Shown: positions 8,404 to 18,799 of the stretch, piece after piece
Layout of the letters: each line of letters starts with the position of its first letter
Numbering within the stretch: position 1 is the stretch's first letter
NCBI RefSeq assembly: GCF_003148825.1
Contig: NZ_QGGZ01000003.1
Coordinates: 248,001-312,000 of the forward strand
Length of the DNA stretch: 64,000 nt
Direction of reading: 5' to 3'
From: Streptomyces sp. CG 926
GTDB taxonomy: Bacteria > Actinomycetota > Actinomycetes > Streptomycetales > Streptomycetaceae
Notes under the pieces: generated by a model
The model's database searches: none
The model's input: the letters and a program-made list of their open reading frames with translations, nothing else
What the model was told of the DNA's origin: nothing
Translations under genes and position numbers: made by a program

Positions 8404-10047
8404 TCACGAATAGCGCGGGTGCGGCAAGGTCGACGGAGGGAGTCCGGGCACCCGGGTGCGTTCCGCGTCGCGTGCGGCGTCCTGGAGGGAGCGGGTCGAG
8501 AGCGAGCGCAGCGCGGGCGTGTCGCGGTCCACGCGCAGGGGCGGCTGCTGGTCCCGGGCGGCCAGGACGAAGCCCCAGTCCTGCGGTGGTACGTCGGTCA
8601 CGCCGTGGGGGGTGCGGTCGGGTCCGGCGGCGAAGCCCGCGAGGCGGCCGCCCGCGCTGTAGGGGGCGGTGCGCAGGCCGGCGGCGCGCAGGGTGGAGTC
8701 GACGGTCCAGTACGCACGCGGGCGCGTGGCAAGCGGTCCGGCGTGCACGGCGATGCGGCCCCCGGGACGCAGGGCCCGCGCGGCCAGCCCGTAGAACTCC
8801 TGCGAGTACAGCTTCGTGCTGGGGGTGATGCCCGGGTCGGGGAGGTCGGAGACGATGACGTCGAAGCGGTCGCCGAAGGCCGGTCCCCGCAGCCAACGGA
8901 AGGCGTCCTGCGTGACGACGGCCAGCCGCGGGTCCTCGTACACCCCGGCGTTGAGGGCGGAGAGCATCGGATCGGTGCGGGCGAGGCGGACCACGCCGGG
9001 GTCGAGTTCGACGACGGTGACGGATGAGACGTCCCGGTAGCGGAGCACCTCGCGCGCGGCGAGCCCGTCACCGCCGCCCAGGACCAGGACGCGGGCGTGC
9101 GGGCCGGTCATCGCGGGGTGGACCAGGGCCTCGTGGTAGCGGTACTCGTCGTAGCCGCTGACCCGCAGCCGCCCGTCCAGGTAGAGGTCGAGGGAGCGCG
9201 GGGATCCGGTGCCCGGGCCGGTGAGCACCAGTTCCTGCACCCCGGTCTGAACGGCGACCCGGACCTCCGCGCCGTAGACGGCGCGGCGGGCGTTGCGCTC
9301 GAAGTCGTCGGCGAGGACGGTCGCGGAGGCGAGCACGGCCAGGACGGTCACGTTCGCGCCGATCAGCAGCCAGCGGCAGCGTCTGCTCAGGTCGCGGCGG
9401 AACAGCCACAGGACCAACCCGCCGCCGACGATCACGTTGACGGTGCCGGTGACCATGGCACCGGTGAGCTGGCCGAGCATCGGGAGCAGCAGGAAGGGGA
9501 AGGCGAGGCCGCCGACCAGGGCGCCCACGTAATCGGCGGCGAACAGGTCGGCGACGGCCCCGCCCGCGTCCTGTCTGCGGATGCGCTGGATGAGGACCAT
9601 CAGCAGCGGGATCTCGGCGCCGATGAGCACCCCGATGGCGAAGGAGAAGGCGACGAGCGCGGGGCGGGACTCCCCCAGCCAGGCGAAGCTCGCGTACAGC
9701 GCTACGGCCGACAGCCCGCCGAGCAGGGCGAGCCCGGCCTCGATGGCGCCGAAGCCGAAGGCGGGCCGGTGGCGGAAGCGCTTGGCGAGCAGGGAGCCGA
9801 CACCCATGGCGAAGACCATGACGGACAGCACGACCGACGCCTGGGTGACGGAGTCGCCGATGAGGTAGGTGCCGAGGGCGAGCAGCTCCAGCTCGTACAC
9901 GAGCCCGCAGGCGGCGCAGATGAACACGGTGGCCAGGACGAGGAGTCGGCCGGTCCGGGGCCGTACGGGCAGGGCGGCCGGGACGGTCGCGGCGCCCCGC
10001 GGCTCCGGGGCCGGGAGTACCCGGCGCGGGACGGAACGGTCGATCAT
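8404..10047 (-). CDS. membrane spermidine-synthase-like protein
   Basis: 547 aa. The N-terminal half has about seven transmembrane segments (for example [20 protein letters not shown] and [13 protein letters not shown] stretches). The C-terminal half is a spermidine/spermine synthase Rossmann domain with [16 protein letters not shown] (SAM/dcSAM binding) and [20 protein letters not shown]. Such fusions are common in actinobacteria; aminopropyl transfer has not been shown for most. No speD-like gene is adjacent, so the true donor and acceptor are open. Confidence 0.8.
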   Translation of the reverse strand: MIDRSVPRRVLPAPEPRGAATVPAALPVRPRTGRLLVLATVFICAACGLVYELELLALGTYLIGDSVTQASVVLSVMVFAMGVGSLLAKRFRHRPAFGFGAIEAGLALLGGLSAVALYASFAWLGESRPALVAFSFAIGVLIGAEIPLLMVLIQRIRRQDAGGAVADLFAADYVGALVGGLAFPFLLLPMLGQLTGAMVTGTVNVIVGGGLVLWLFRRDLSRRCRWLLIGANVTVLAVLASATVLADDFERNARRAVYGAEVRVAVQTGVQELVLTGPGTGSPRSLDLYLDGRLRVSGYDEYRYHEALVHPAMTGPHARVLVLGGGDGLAAREVLRYRDVSSVTVVELDPGVVRLARTDPMLSALNAGVYEDPRLAVVTQDAFRWLRGPAFGDRFDVIVSDLPDPGITPSTKLYSQEFYGLAARALRPGGRIAVHAGPLATRPRAYWTVDSTLRAAGLRTAPYSAGGRLAGFAAGPDRTPHGVTDVPPQDWGFVLAARDQQPPLRVDRDTPALRSLSTRSLQDAARDAERTRVPGLPPSTLPHPRYS

Positions 10048-10162
10048 GAAGCGAACCGTACGTCACCACCCACCCACATCCGGTCACCCACATGGGTGCA
10101 AGTGACGTACTGAACCCGCCAGTTGGCGTAACCGTGGCACGACGATCGCGCCCCGGCGCCCG

Positions 10163-10711
10163 CTACAGCAGGGCGGGCGATTCCAGGGCCGCCGGTGCGG
10201 GCGCCCCGATCCGTACGCCCACCCGTGTCCGGGTGGCCACCAGCTGGCCCTCCTGCGGGTACGCGTGCCAGGTCCGCCAGCGCACCTGACCCTCGAAGCG
10301 CTGCGCGAGCATGGCGGTGAAGGCGTGCGGACTTCCGGGGAAGGTCCCCGCTAGTCCGTTCGGGTGATCCGCCACCAGTGCGAGCAACTCCTGGGCCCGC
10401 CCGGCGAAGGAGCCGCGGGAAAGGGTCTCGACCCGCGCGGCGAACTCGTACTCCCAGTCGCCCACCCGCTTGGCCACGCCGAGCGGCAGCGGTGTGCTGC
10501 TGCCGGGCATACAGGCGACGGTCTCCGAGCAGAGCACCTCCCCCTCCTCCAGAAGCACCTGGTGGGACGCCCCGAGCAGGCGCAACTCCACCTTCGCCCC
10601 CGAAAGTTCGAGGTTCAGTACGGCCAGGGCGGGCAGCCGGTCCCGACCCAGGGCCCAGGCGAGATCGGCGGCACGCGTGTCGGTGTATGAGGTCTGGAGG
10701 GTCGTGAGCAT
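10163..10711 (-). CDS. DUF2617 family protein
   Basis: 182 aa from ATG 10711 (MLTTLQTSYTDTRAADLAWALG). It matches the streptomycete DUF2617 family, including WRTWHAYPQ near the C-terminus. No signal peptide or membrane segment. It is the first gene of the leftward run DUF2617 - speE-like - SRPBCC - epimerase - pyrE. Function unknown. Confidence 0.8.
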   Translation of the reverse strand: MLTTLQTSYTDTRAADLAWALGRDRLPALAVLNLELSGAKVELRLLGASHQVLLEEGEVLCSETVACMPGSSTPLPLGVAKRVGDWEYEFAARVETLSRGSFAGRAQELLALVADHPNGLAGTFPGSPHAFTAMLAQRFEGQVRWRTWHAYPQEGQLVATRTRVGVRIGAPAPAALESPALL

Positions 10712-11109
10712 GAGTCGGCTCCGCAAACGCGCGAGGGAGATGGGCCGGGGCCCGCCAGCGGTAGCAAGCACGGGTGGGGGGAAACCGGCACGGGTCCACA
10801 GGGAGTCCCGGGAGGTCCGAGGACTGGTCTACTCAACCGAGGGAATCATGAAAGGCACGGCACTCACAGCGTTTTTACCCAACTTGACGGGGTTTACATC
10901 CCCCCGGGGGCTCGGCAGTTCACGTGTTCAACAGGTTGCGTCCCGCGCGTCGTCATGCATCGGCGAACGAGAGGGCGCAGGACGGCGATCGGACCGTCGA
11001 ACGCCCTCGTCCACGCGGTACCGCGAGGGTGCCGGGCGCGTGCCTTTGCGGTGCTCGGTGCACGGTGCACAACGCCCGGCGCCCGGCGCCCGACACCCTG
11101 CGCCCGGTG
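10712..11109. other. intergenic region without recognised gene
   Basis: 398 bp between DUF2617 and the small membrane protein gene. It contains one less GC-rich stretch (10850-10905, ACAGCGTTTTTACCC) that could hold a leftward promoter for DUF2617, and repeated GCGCCCGG runs near 11075-11105. No conserved coding signal was seen. Confidence 0.4.
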
Positions 11110-11364
11110 TCAGCTGGACCCGCCGCCGCAGCCGCCGCCTCCGCACGAGGAGGACGATCCCCCGCACGAGGAGGACGAGCCGCAGCCGCCCCCCGAGTCG
11201 CCGCCGCCGTCACCCGCCCACCAGCCGCCGTGGCCGGTGCTGCCGCTGCCGCCGCGGCCTCGGCCACGGGACGAGCTGCGCCTCGTGGACGACCGGACCA
11301 GCTTGGTAAGGAAGTACGCCGCGATGAACAGCAGGATCACGACAAAGACGAAGACGAACCCCAT
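11110..11364 (-). CDS. small membrane protein with Gly/Ser/Cys-rich tail
   Basis: 84 aa from ATG 11364. One N-terminal transmembrane helix (FVFVFVVILLFIAAYFLTKLV) is followed by an Arg/Ser segment and a tail dominated by Gly, Ser and five Cys in GGCG and SSCGG motifs. Similar glycine/cysteine-tailed small proteins occur in Streptomyces. No function is known; the tail could bind metal or be lipidated. Confidence 0.6.
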   Translation of the reverse strand: MGFVFVFVVILLFIAAYFLTKLVRSSTRRSSSRGRGRGGSGSTGHGGWWAGDGGGDSGGGCGSSSSCGGSSSSCGGGGCGGGSS

Positions 11365-11492
11365 GTCCGCCACCTCTCTCCCACCCCGGTCTTCCCGGGG
11401 GAGCGGGATCCCCGCGTCCCGCGTGAAGGGGAAATGCCCCCGGGCCGCACGGCCCAAAGCACACTTGAGGAAGTCCAGAGGTTGCCCTCAGG

Positions 11493-12683
11493 ATGACGAC
11501 CATGAGCACCCCCGTGAGCAGCGACCGCCCCTTCCTGAACCGCCGTCTGGCGGCCTTCGGCACGACGATCTTCGCGGAGATGTCGGCGCTGGCCACGCGC
11601 ACCGGTTCGATCAACCTCGGCCAGGGCTTCCCCGACACCGACGGCCCTGCGCAGATCGCTGAGGCGGCCTCCCGCGCCGTCCTCACGGGACTCGGCAACC
11701 AGTACCCGCCGGGGCCGGGCGTCCCGGAGCTGCGCACCGCGATCGCCGCGCACCAGCAGCGCTTCTACGGTCTCGCTCACGACCCCGACACGGAGGTCCT
11801 CGTCACGGCGGGCGCCACGGAGGCCATCGCCGCCGCCCTCCTCGCCCTCCTGGAGCCGGGCGACGAGGTCATCGCCCTGGAGCCGTACTACGACTCGTAC
11901 GCGGCCTGCATCGCCATGGCCGGCGCGGTACGCGTACCCGTCACCCTGCGTCCGCACGCCGGGGCCTTCGCCCTCGACCTGGACGAACTGCGCGCCGCCG
12001 TCACCCCGCGCACCCGCCTGCTGCTCCTGAACACCCCGCACAACCCGACCGGCACCGTCCTGACCCCGGCCGAGCTGACGGCGATCGCCGAGCTGGCGGT
12101 CGAGCGCGACCTGCTGGTGGTCACGGACGAGGTGTACGAACACCTGGTCTTCGAGGGCGCCCACACGCCCCTGGCGGGTCTCCCGGGCATGCGCGAGCGC
12201 ACGGTCACCATCTCCTCGGCCGGGAAGACCTACTCGTTCACGGGCTGGAAGGTCGGCTGGATCACCGCGTCCCCGGAGCTGATCGCGGCGGTCCGCTCGG
12301 TGAAGCAGTTCCTCACCTACGTCTCCTCCGGCCCCTTCCAGTACGCGATCGCCGAGGCCCTCGCCCTGCCCGACAGCTACTACGACACCCTCCGCGCCGA
12401 CCTGGCCGCCAAGCGCGACATCCTCGCCGACGGCCTCGCGGCGGCCGGCTTCGAGGTCTTCCGCCCGCAGGGCACGTACTTCATCACCACCGACATCACC
12501 CCCCTCGGCGAGAAGGACGGCCTCGCCTTCTGCCGCGCCCTCCCGGAACGCTGCGGCGTGGTCGCCATCCCGAACCAGGTCTTCTACGACGACAAGGCCG
12601 CCGGCGCCACCCAGGTCCGCTGGGCCTTCTGCAAGCGCGAGGACGTCCTGCGCGAGGCCGCGGAGCGGCTGCGCCGGCTCTGA
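11493..12683 (+). CDS. class I/II PLP aminotransferase
   Basis: 396 aa fold-type I aminotransferase. INLGQGFPDTDGP near the N-terminus, NTPHNPTG in the middle and the PLP lysine in SSAGKTYSFTGWKVGW mark the kynurenine/glutamine transaminase-like group, which also includes actinobacterial DapC (N-succinyl-diaminopimelate aminotransferase). The window encodes a kynurenine pathway, but 9 kb away, so no link is claimed. Monocistronic. Confidence 0.9.
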   Translation: MTTMSTPVSSDRPFLNRRLAAFGTTIFAEMSALATRTGSINLGQGFPDTDGPAQIAEAASRAVLTGLGNQYPPGPGVPELRTAIAAHQQRFYGLAHDPDTEVLVTAGATEAIAAALLALLEPGDEVIALEPYYDSYAACIAMAGAVRVPVTLRPHAGAFALDLDELRAAVTPRTRLLLLNTPHNPTGTVLTPAELTAIAELAVERDLLVVTDEVYEHLVFEGAHTPLAGLPGMRERTVTISSAGKTYSFTGWKVGWITASPELIAAVRSVKQFLTYVSSGPFQYAIAEALALPDSYYDTLRADLAAKRDILADGLAAAGFEVFRPQGTYFITTDITPLGEKDGLAFCRALPERCGVVAIPNQVFYDDKAAGATQVRWAFCKREDVLREAAERLRRL

Positions 12684-12843
12684 CCACGGGCCCGGTGATC
12701 TCGTTCCCCCGGACCGTTCCACCCGCGGACATCCCGCGTCCTTGCGGGGTTGTGGGGGCGGTGTGAAGCTGTGCGTCGTGCACGTGCCCCAAGCCCTCAC
12801 CGCCGGGTGAGCGGACCCACCGCGAGCTGGAAGTCGGGGATCG

Positions 12844-14034
12844 ATGGCAACGGGCAGAGCCGGCGTGTCCGTGTCGCCGCTGGAGATGCGCGCGGTCCGG
12901 GCCGTGCGCTCGGCCGCGCCGACCACGGTGATCGCGCTGGGGGTGTTCGCCGCCGTGCGCGGGGGCGGGGTGCTGGTGCTCGGCCTCGGGGCCTGGTGGG
13001 CCGGGCGGGATCCGCTGAAGGTGCTCGGCAGGTCCTGGGACTCGGACTGGTACCTGCGGATCGCCGCCCACGGCTACGGGCGGACCCTGATGTGGCCCGG
13101 GGCCACCACCGGGACCGGGCCCGTGCAGAGCGACCACGCCTTCTTCCCGCTCTACCCCACCCTGATACGGCTCGTCTCCCCGATACTGCCCGGCGGGGCG
13201 GTCCCCGCCGCGCTCCTCGTCGCCTGGGTCTCCGCCGCCGTGGCCGCCCTCGGGATCTACCGGGTCGGGGAGCGGGTGATCGGCCCGCGCGCCGGGCTGC
13301 TGCTCGTGGGTCTGTGGGCGGCGCTGCCGCACGCGGTGGTGCTCACCCTGGCCTACACCGAGGCCCTGCTGGCCGCCTTCGCCGCCTGGGCGCTGTACGC
13401 CCTGCTGCGCGAGCGCTGGCTGTGGGCCGCCGGTCTCGCGGTACTGGCCGGGCTGACCCGCCCCACCGGGCTGGCAGTCGCGGCCGCCGTCTCGGTCGTG
13501 GCCCTGCACACCGTCGTCGTACGAAGATCCCGGGCACCCGAGGTGTGGCTGGCCGGGCTGGTGGCGCCGGCGGGCTGGACGGCGTACGTCCTGGCCGTCG
13601 GCGTGCGGGTGGGCGACCCCTTCGGCGGCTACTTCGCCGTGCAGCGCGACTGGGGCTCCCGCTTCGATTTCGGCGCCGGGGCGCTGCGCTCCGCCGAGCG
13701 GGTGCTGACCGGTGGGCACGTGCCGCTCGCCACCACCGTGACCGTGGTCCTGCTGGCCGCGGCCGGGCTGCTGGCGGTGCTGCTGGTGCTGGACCGCATC
13801 CCGCTGTCCCTGCTCGTGTACACCGCGGTCCTGATGGTCATCGGCTTCGGCGGGGCCGGCTTCTTCGAGTCCAAGCCGCGCTTCCTGCTGCCGGCCTTCC
13901 CGCTGCTCCTGCCGATGGCCGCCGTCATGGCGAAAGCCCGGCCGCGCACCGCGGTCATGGTGACCTCGGTGCTGGCCGGGCTCGGTTACGGCTACGGGCT
14001 GTATCTGCTGCTCATCGCCCGTGTACCGCTGTAA
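12844..14034 (+). CDS. PIG-V-like membrane mannosyltransferase
   Basis: 396 aa, about nine to ten transmembrane segments. WDSDWYLRIAAHGYG and DHAFFPLYPTLIRLV in the first extracytoplasmic loop are the signature of the GPI mannosyltransferase 2 (PIG-V) family, whose actinobacterial members use polyprenol-phosphate sugars. A role in surface polysaccharide or protein glycosylation is likely. The acceptor cannot be read from sequence. Confidence 0.8.
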   Translation: MATGRAGVSVSPLEMRAVRAVRSAAPTTVIALGVFAAVRGGGVLVLGLGAWWAGRDPLKVLGRSWDSDWYLRIAAHGYGRTLMWPGATTGTGPVQSDHAFFPLYPTLIRLVSPILPGGAVPAALLVAWVSAAVAALGIYRVGERVIGPRAGLLLVGLWAALPHAVVLTLAYTEALLAAFAAWALYALLRERWLWAAGLAVLAGLTRPTGLAVAAAVSVVALHTVVVRRSRAPEVWLAGLVAPAGWTAYVLAVGVRVGDPFGGYFAVQRDWGSRFDFGAGALRSAERVLTGGHVPLATTVTVVLLAAAGLLAVLLVLDRIPLSLLVYTAVLMVIGFGGAGFFESKPRFLLPAFPLLLPMAAVMAKARPRTAVMVTSVLAGLGYGYGLYLLLIARVPL

Positions 14035-14037
14035 CGG

Positions 14038-14583
14038 CTAGCTGTTGGCGTCGCCGTTGCTGTCGTCGTCGCCGTCGGTGGAGTCGATGTCCTGCTCCAG
14101 GCCGAGCTGCTCGACGAGCCACTTGTCGAACTCGATGGAGGCGCGGACCCAGCTGACCGTGGAGGACACGAAGTGCTCCAGGTTGACGCCGGTGCCGATC
14201 AGCATCTGCGCCTCACCGATCAGACGGACCGAGCCGTCGTCGTGCGTGTGGCTGTAGACCTTCGGCCACAGGGTGCGGCGGTTCCAGTCGTCGATCGACT
14301 CGAGAAGCTGCGGCTTCTCGTCGATCTTGTGCGGACGGTCGTAGAAGGTCCGCACCGAGAAGACCTGCTGCTCGTCCTCGCCGCGGAACATGAAGTACGT
14401 GCGGAACTCCTCCCACGGCGCCGCGAGGTCACCCTCGTCGTCGACGACGTACTTGAGCTCCATCTGCTCCAGCAGCTGCTTGACCAGATCCTGGTCGGGG
14501 ACGACGGGGCCCGCCGGTCCTGTGGCCTGCGGATCGGGCTGCTGCCCTCCGAAGTTCGGAATCGAGGCCGGGTCGATGCTCAC
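14038..14583 (-). CDS. YbjN domain-containing protein
   Basis: 181 aa from GTG 14583 (encoded MSIDPASIPNFGG), with GAAGGGAA about 9 nt upstream. The YbjN domain spans roughly residues 35-160 (PWEEFRTYFMFRG, VRTFYDRPHKI, GVNLEHFVSSTVSWVRASIEFDKWL). YbjN proteins resemble secretion-chaperone folds; the tail is Asp-rich. Function in Streptomyces is unclear. Confidence 0.85.
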   Translation of the reverse strand: MSIDPASIPNFGGQQPDPQATGPAGPVVPDQDLVKQLLEQMELKYVVDDEGDLAAPWEEFRTYFMFRGEDEQQVFSVRTFYDRPHKIDEKPQLLESIDDWNRRTLWPKVYSHTHDDGSVRLIGEAQMLIGTGVNLEHFVSSTVSWVRASIEFDKWLVEQLGLEQDIDSTDGDDDSNGDANS

Positions 14584-14700
14584 CGTGTTTTCCCTTCGTG
14601 CGGATACCTGCATCCTCCCCCATCGCGCCCACCCTGTGTCCAGCCCCGCACGTACGATCCGCTCCGGGCGGAACGAGTAAGAACCGGGTAAGGGGAGTGC

Positions 14701-15165
14701 ATGGTCACGCGCGGTGCGTCGAAGCCGGTCCTGGGCGTGGTCGTGGCCCTCGCGGTCGCCGTGGGCGCCGCCGCGCTGTGGCCGGCCGCGGAGGATCCGG
14801 GCGGGACCGACGGCCCTCGGGGGACGGCCGACTGCGCGGAGGTCCTGGCGTTCGCCCGGATGGCCCCACCGGCGCTCTCGCGGGACGGACGGTGCGACCG
14901 GACCGCCGCGGCGGACGGCCGCACGAGCGTCCTGGGCACCTTCCGCATGGAGCACGTCGATGTCGAGGCCTGGGTCGCGTCCTTCCCGAAGGCACCGGAG
15001 CAGGTCGCCTGCCCGGGGCCGCATCCGCAGAACTACGACCCGGAGAGCGAGGGCTGCTTCGCCCTCACCCACGACGTGCCGCAGCCCGGCCGGGCGGCCG
15101 GGCTGCGGTTGCGGATCACTCCCGAGGTCGGGACGACCGTGAAGGTCCGCTTCGACGCCTCCTGA
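14701..15165 (+). CDS. secreted or membrane-anchored hypothetical protein
   Basis: 154 aa. An N-terminal hydrophobic signal (VLGVVVALAVAVGAAALWP) is followed by an exported domain with four cysteines (TADCAEV, RDGRCDR, VACPGPH, EGCFALT), which suggests two disulfides. Strong site GGGGAG before ATG 14701. Convergent with clpB. No family recognised. Confidence 0.7.
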   Translation: MVTRGASKPVLGVVVALAVAVGAAALWPAAEDPGGTDGPRGTADCAEVLAFARMAPPALSRDGRCDRTAAADGRTSVLGTFRMEHVDVEAWVASFPKAPEQVACPGPHPQNYDPESEGCFALTHDVPQPGRAAGLRLRITPEVGTTVKVRFDAS

Positions 15166-15168
15166 GGC

Positions 15169-17784
15169 TCAGAGCGCCTTGCCGACCAGCAGGTCCTCGC
15201 CCGCCACGTCGACCCGTACGGTGTCGCCGTCCCGGACCTCGCCGGAGAGGATCTCCTTCGCCAGGCGGTCGCCGATCGCCGTCTGGATCAGGCGGCGCAG
15301 CGGCCGGGCTCCGTACGCCGGGTCGTTGCCCTTGTCGGCCAGCCAGGCCAGGGCCTCGGGCGTGACGTCCAGGGTCAGCCGGCGGTCGGCCAGGCGCCGG
15401 GCCAGGCGGCCGATCTGGAGCTCCGCGATGTGCGCGAGCTCGTCCTGGGTCAGCGCGGAGAAGACCACCAGGTCGTCCAGGCGGTTGAGGAACTCCGGCT
15501 TGAAGGAGGCCCGCACCACGTCCAGGACCTGCTGCTTCTTCTGCTCCGGCGGGGTCAGCGGATCCACCAGGAACTGGCTGCCCAGGTTCGAGGTCAGGAT
15601 CAGGATGGCGTTGCGGAAGTCCACGGTCCGGCCCTGGCCGTCCGTGAGCCGGCCGTCGTCCAGGACCTGGAGCAGGACGTCGAAGACCTCGGGGTGGGCC
15701 TTCTCCACCTCGTCCAGCAGCACCACGCTGTACGGGCGGCGGCGCACAGCCTCGGTGAGCTGGCCGCCCTCCTCGTAGCCGACGTAGCCGGGCGGGGCGC
15801 CGACGAGGCGGGCCACGCTGTGCTTCTCGCCGTACTCCGACATGTCGATGCGGACCATGGCCCGCTCGTCGTCGAAGAGGAAGTCGGCGAGCGCCTTGGC
15901 CAGCTCCGTCTTGCCCACGCCGGTCGGGCCGAGGAAGAGGAAGGAGCCGGTCGGGCGGTCCGGGTCGGCGATGCCGGCCCGGGTGCGGCGCACGGCGTCC
16001 GAGACGGCCCGGACGGCCTCGCCCTGGCCGATCAGCCGGCGGCCCAGCTCGTCCTCCATGCGCAGCAGCTTCTGGGTCTCGCCCTCCAGCAGCCGGCCGG
16101 CCGGGATGCCGGTCCAGGCTCCCACCACGTCGGCGATGTCGTCGGGGCCGACCTCGTCCTTGACCATCGCGCCTTTGGAGTGTCCGGTCTTGGAGTGCCC
16201 GGTCTTGGACGCCTCCGCCTCCTCCTCGGTGGCCTCCGCCAGCTCGCGCTCCAGGGTCGGGATCTCCCCGTAGAGCAGCTTGGACGCGGTGTCGAAGTCG
16301 CCGTCGCGCTGGGCGCGCTCGGCCTGACCGCGCAGGTCGTCCAGGCGCTCCTTGAGTTCGCCGACCCGGTTGAGGGACTGCTTCTCCTTCTCCCAGCGGG
16401 CGGTCAGTCCGCGCAGCTCCTCCTCCCGGTCCGCGAGGTCCTTGCGGATCTTCTCCAGGCGCTCGATGGAGGCCGGGTCGGACTCGTTCTTCAGGGCCAG
16501 CTCCTCCATCCGCAGCCGGTCCACGGAACGCTGGAGCTCGTCGATCTCCAGCGGGGAGGAGTCGATCTCCATGCGCAGCCGGGACGCGGCCTCGTCGACG
16601 AGGTCGATGGCCTTGTCGGGGAGGAAGCGGGAGGTGATGTACCGGTCGGAGAGGGTCGCGGCGGCCACCAGCGCGCTGTCGTTGATGACGACCTTGTGGT
16701 GGGCCTCGTAGCGGCCCTTGAGCCCGCGCAGGATCGCGATCGTGTCCTCGACGGACGGCTCGGCGACCAGCACCTGCTGGAAGCGCCGCTCCAGCGCCGG
16801 GTCCTTCTCGATCCGCTCGCGGTACTCGTCGAGGGTGGTCGCGCCGACCATCCGCAGCTCGCCACGGGCCAGCATGGGCTTGAGCATGTTGCCCGCGTCC
16901 ATGGCGGAGTCGCCGCCGGCGCCCGCGCCGACGACGGTGTGCAGCTCGTCGATGAAGGTGATGATCTGGCCGTCGCTGGACTTGATCTCCGCGAGTACGG
17001 TCTTCAGCCGCTCCTCGAACTCGCCGCGGTACTTGGCGCCGGCGACCATGGCGCCGAGGTCCAGGGAGACCAGGCGCTTGTTCTTCAGGGACTCGGGGAC
17101 GTCGCCCTTGACGATGCGCTGGGCCAGGCCCTCGACGACGGCGGTCTTGCCGACGCCGGGCTCGCCGATGAGCACGGGGTTGTTCTTCGTACGGCGCGAG
17201 AGCACCTGCACGACGCGCCGGATCTCCTGGTCACGGCCGATGACCGGGTCGAGCTTGCCCTCACGCGCGGCTGCCGTGAAGTCGGTGCCGAACTTCTCCA
17301 GGGCCTTGTACTGACCCTCGGGATCGGGGGTGGTCACCCGCCGTCCTCCTCGTGCGTTCTCGAAGGCGTCGAGCAGCTTCTTCGCCGTCGCGCCCTGGGT
17401 GGAAAGGACCTCGCCGGCCGCGCCGCCCTTGGCGGCGACGGCGATGAGGAGGTGTTCGGTGGAGAGGTAGTCGTCGCCGAGCTTGCCCGCCTCCGCGTCC
17501 GCCTCGGCGAGTACGGCGAGCAGCTCGCGGGTGGGCTGCGGGGGCGCGACCGTGGAGCCGGTGACGCTGGGCAGGGCGGCGAGCAGCCGCTCCGCCCCGG
17601 CGCGTACGGCGGCCTGGTCGGCGTCGGTGGCGACCAGCAGGTCGATGACGTTCTCGTTGTCCTCGCCGGCGAGCAGGGCCAGCAGGAGGTGCGCGGGGGT
17701 CAGATCCGCGTGGCCGTCCTTGACGGCCCTGCTGGTGGCCGCGTTCAGCGCGTCCCGGCTCTTGTTCGTCAGCTCGGCGTCCAC
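15169..17784 (-). CDS. clpB: ClpB disaggregase
   Basis: 871 aa Hsp100 ATPase that resolves protein aggregates together with DnaK. Clp-N domain at the N-terminus, Walker A motifs GEPGVGKT (NBD1) and GPTGVGKT (NBD2), and a coiled middle domain between them. GTG 17784 (encoded [16 protein letters not shown]) follows GGAGAGGAG. A short tandem [10 protein letters not shown] insertion lies just before NBD2. An HspR box sits about 95 bp upstream, so heat-shock control by HspR is expected, as known in S. coelicolor. Confidence 0.96.
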   Translation of the reverse strand: MDAELTNKSRDALNAATSRAVKDGHADLTPAHLLLALLAGEDNENVIDLLVATDADQAAVRAGAERLLAALPSVTGSTVAPPQPTRELLAVLAEADAEAGKLGDDYLSTEHLLIAVAAKGGAAGEVLSTQGATAKKLLDAFENARGGRRVTTPDPEGQYKALEKFGTDFTAAAREGKLDPVIGRDQEIRRVVQVLSRRTKNNPVLIGEPGVGKTAVVEGLAQRIVKGDVPESLKNKRLVSLDLGAMVAGAKYRGEFEERLKTVLAEIKSSDGQIITFIDELHTVVGAGAGGDSAMDAGNMLKPMLARGELRMVGATTLDEYRERIEKDPALERRFQQVLVAEPSVEDTIAILRGLKGRYEAHHKVVINDSALVAAATLSDRYITSRFLPDKAIDLVDEAASRLRMEIDSSPLEIDELQRSVDRLRMEELALKNESDPASIERLEKIRKDLADREEELRGLTARWEKEKQSLNRVGELKERLDDLRGQAERAQRDGDFDTASKLLYGEIPTLERELAEATEEEAEASKTGHSKTGHSKGAMVKDEVGPDDIADVVGAWTGIPAGRLLEGETQKLLRMEDELGRRLIGQGEAVRAVSDAVRRTRAGIADPDRPTGSFLFLGPTGVGKTELAKALADFLFDDERAMVRIDMSEYGEKHSVARLVGAPPGYVGYEEGGQLTEAVRRRPYSVVLLDEVEKAHPEVFDVLLQVLDDGRLTDGQGRTVDFRNAILILTSNLGSQFLVDPLTPPEQKKQQVLDVVRASFKPEFLNRLDDLVVFSALTQDELAHIAELQIGRLARRLADRRLTLDVTPEALAWLADKGNDPAYGARPLRRLIQTAIGDRLAKEILSGEVRDGDTVRVDVAGEDLLVGKAL

Positions 17785-17878
17785 GGTGTCCTCTCCTCTC
17801 CCCGAGGGGTAGCTGGCAAGCTCGCACGAGCCCCCAACAAGCTCTGACAACAACACTGACAGAGTCAGCGTATGCAAA

Positions 17879-17899
17879 GTTGAGTCTATTCCACTCAAG
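17879..17899. promoter_or_regulatory. HAIR element (HspR operator) upstream of clpB
   Basis: gTTGAGT-N7-ACTCAAG, matching the HAIR consensus CTTGAGT-N7-ACTCAAG except for the first base. It lies between divergent clpB and the PPOX gene, where HspR bound with DnaK would repress clpB. Confidence 0.9.
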
Positions 17900-17936
17900 G
17901 CAACTGAGGACACCGTTGGGCCGTACCCTTCGGGCC

Positions 17937-18350
17937 ATGTCTCATGACGTACTCAACCCGACGCCCGAGTACCTCGCCTTCTGGCGGGAGCGGCACGTCT
18001 GCACCCTGACCACCCCGCGCCCCGACGGCACGCCCCACGTGGTGCCGGTGGGCGTGACGTACGACCCGGAGGCCGGCCTGGCCCGGGTGATCAGCAACCG
18101 GCACAGCAAGAAGGTGCGCAACATCCTGGCGGCGCAGGAGACGCGACCGCAGGGCGCGCGGGTCGCGGTCTGCCAGATGGAAGGGCGCCGCTGGGCCACG
18201 CTGGAGGGCCTCGCGGTGATCCGCACGGACGAGGCGTCGGTCGCCGACGCGGTGGCGCGCTACGCGGAGCGCTACGGGCGCACGCCGTCGCCCAATCCCG
18301 ACCGGGTCGTCATGGAGATCACCCTGGACCGGGCCATGGGGCGCGCGTAA
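17937..18350 (+). CDS. PPOX-class F420-dependent oxidoreductase
   Basis: 137 aa split-barrel flavin/deazaflavin protein (PPOX class). Visible are [20 protein letters not shown] and the core [23 protein letters not shown]. Such proteins use F420 or related cofactors in quinone or biliverdin-type reductions; the substrate is unknown. Start ATG 17937. It shares its upstream region, with the HAIR box, with clpB, so it may also be heat-inducible. Confidence 0.8.
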   Translation: MSHDVLNPTPEYLAFWRERHVCTLTTPRPDGTPHVVPVGVTYDPEAGLARVISNRHSKKVRNILAAQETRPQGARVAVCQMEGRRWATLEGLAVIRTDEASVADAVARYAERYGRTPSPNPDRVVMEITLDRAMGRA

Positions 18351-18398
18351 GCCGTTGATTTTTCATCTTGTCCGGATAAGACACTGGACGAGGGCATC

Positions 18399-18440
18399 AC
18401 AACGGCGCCATCGTGGTCAGGTCCACGATGGCGCCGTTGT
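18399..18440. terminator. bidirectional terminator
   Basis: Perfect 18-bp stem (18399-18416 with 18423-18440, arms beginning ACAACGGCGCC) and a 6-nt loop, between the PPOX gene and the leftward Rieske-like gene. Confidence 0.85.
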
Positions 18441-18484
18441 GTGGGGGTAGCGCCTGAGCGATCTGGAACGACGGGGGAATCGCG

Positions 18485-18799
18485 TCAGGCACTGCGGGGG
18501 GTGGCGGTGGTGATATCGGGTTCGAAGAGCTGGTGATCACGCTGATCGAGATTGACGAAGACCATTCCGTAGCGCACCTCGCAGCGGACGGGCTGCGGCG
18601 CGCCCCGCGGGCGGCGCAGGCACCGGTAGGCACGTACGTCCTCGTCCTCCTCGCGCACGACGACGATCGGTTGGCCGAACAGGGTGACCATCAACGAGTC
18701 GCCCGGGTGGGGGATGGCCGTGGCGAGATCGATGAACTGCCAGCCCGATCGGTAGGCCGAGGCCATCTCGCGGCGGAAGCCGCGATCGTCGGGGGTCAC
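18485..18799 (-). CDS. Rieske-like protein lacking [2Fe-2S] ligands
   Basis: 104 aa. The N-terminal part reads like the start of a Rieske oxygenase alpha subunit (SGWQFIDLATAIPHPGD, GQPIVVVREEDEDVRAY) and the end like the post-cluster strand (YGMVFVNLD). Between them the usual C-x-H...C-x-x-H segment is replaced by RCLRRPRGAPQPVRCE, so a cluster cannot be bound. The GTG at 18799 overlaps the peptide gene's stop as GTGA, indicating translational coupling. It may be a binding or scaffold partner of the repeat peptide. Not a truncated remnant by appearance: composition and coupling are intact. Confidence 0.65.
   Translation of the reverse strand: MTPDDRGFRREMASAYRSGWQFIDLATAIPHPGDSLMVTLFGQPIVVVREEDEDVRAYRCLRRPRGAPQPVRCEVRYGMVFVNLDQRDHQLFEPDITTATPRSA

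Noticed and set aside
11493..12683. Aminotransferase as part of the kynurenine pathway
   Set aside because: Sequence fits the KAT-like group, but it is 9 kb from the kyn operon and the same group includes DapC; no basis for the link.
16171..16206. Tandem KTGHS insertion in ClpB
   Set aside because: A two-unit repeat in a variable linker before NBD2; noted but unlikely to matter.
15430..17847. 805-aa rightward frame opposite clpB
   Set aside because: Same shadow composition; clpB motifs are unmistakable on the other strand.
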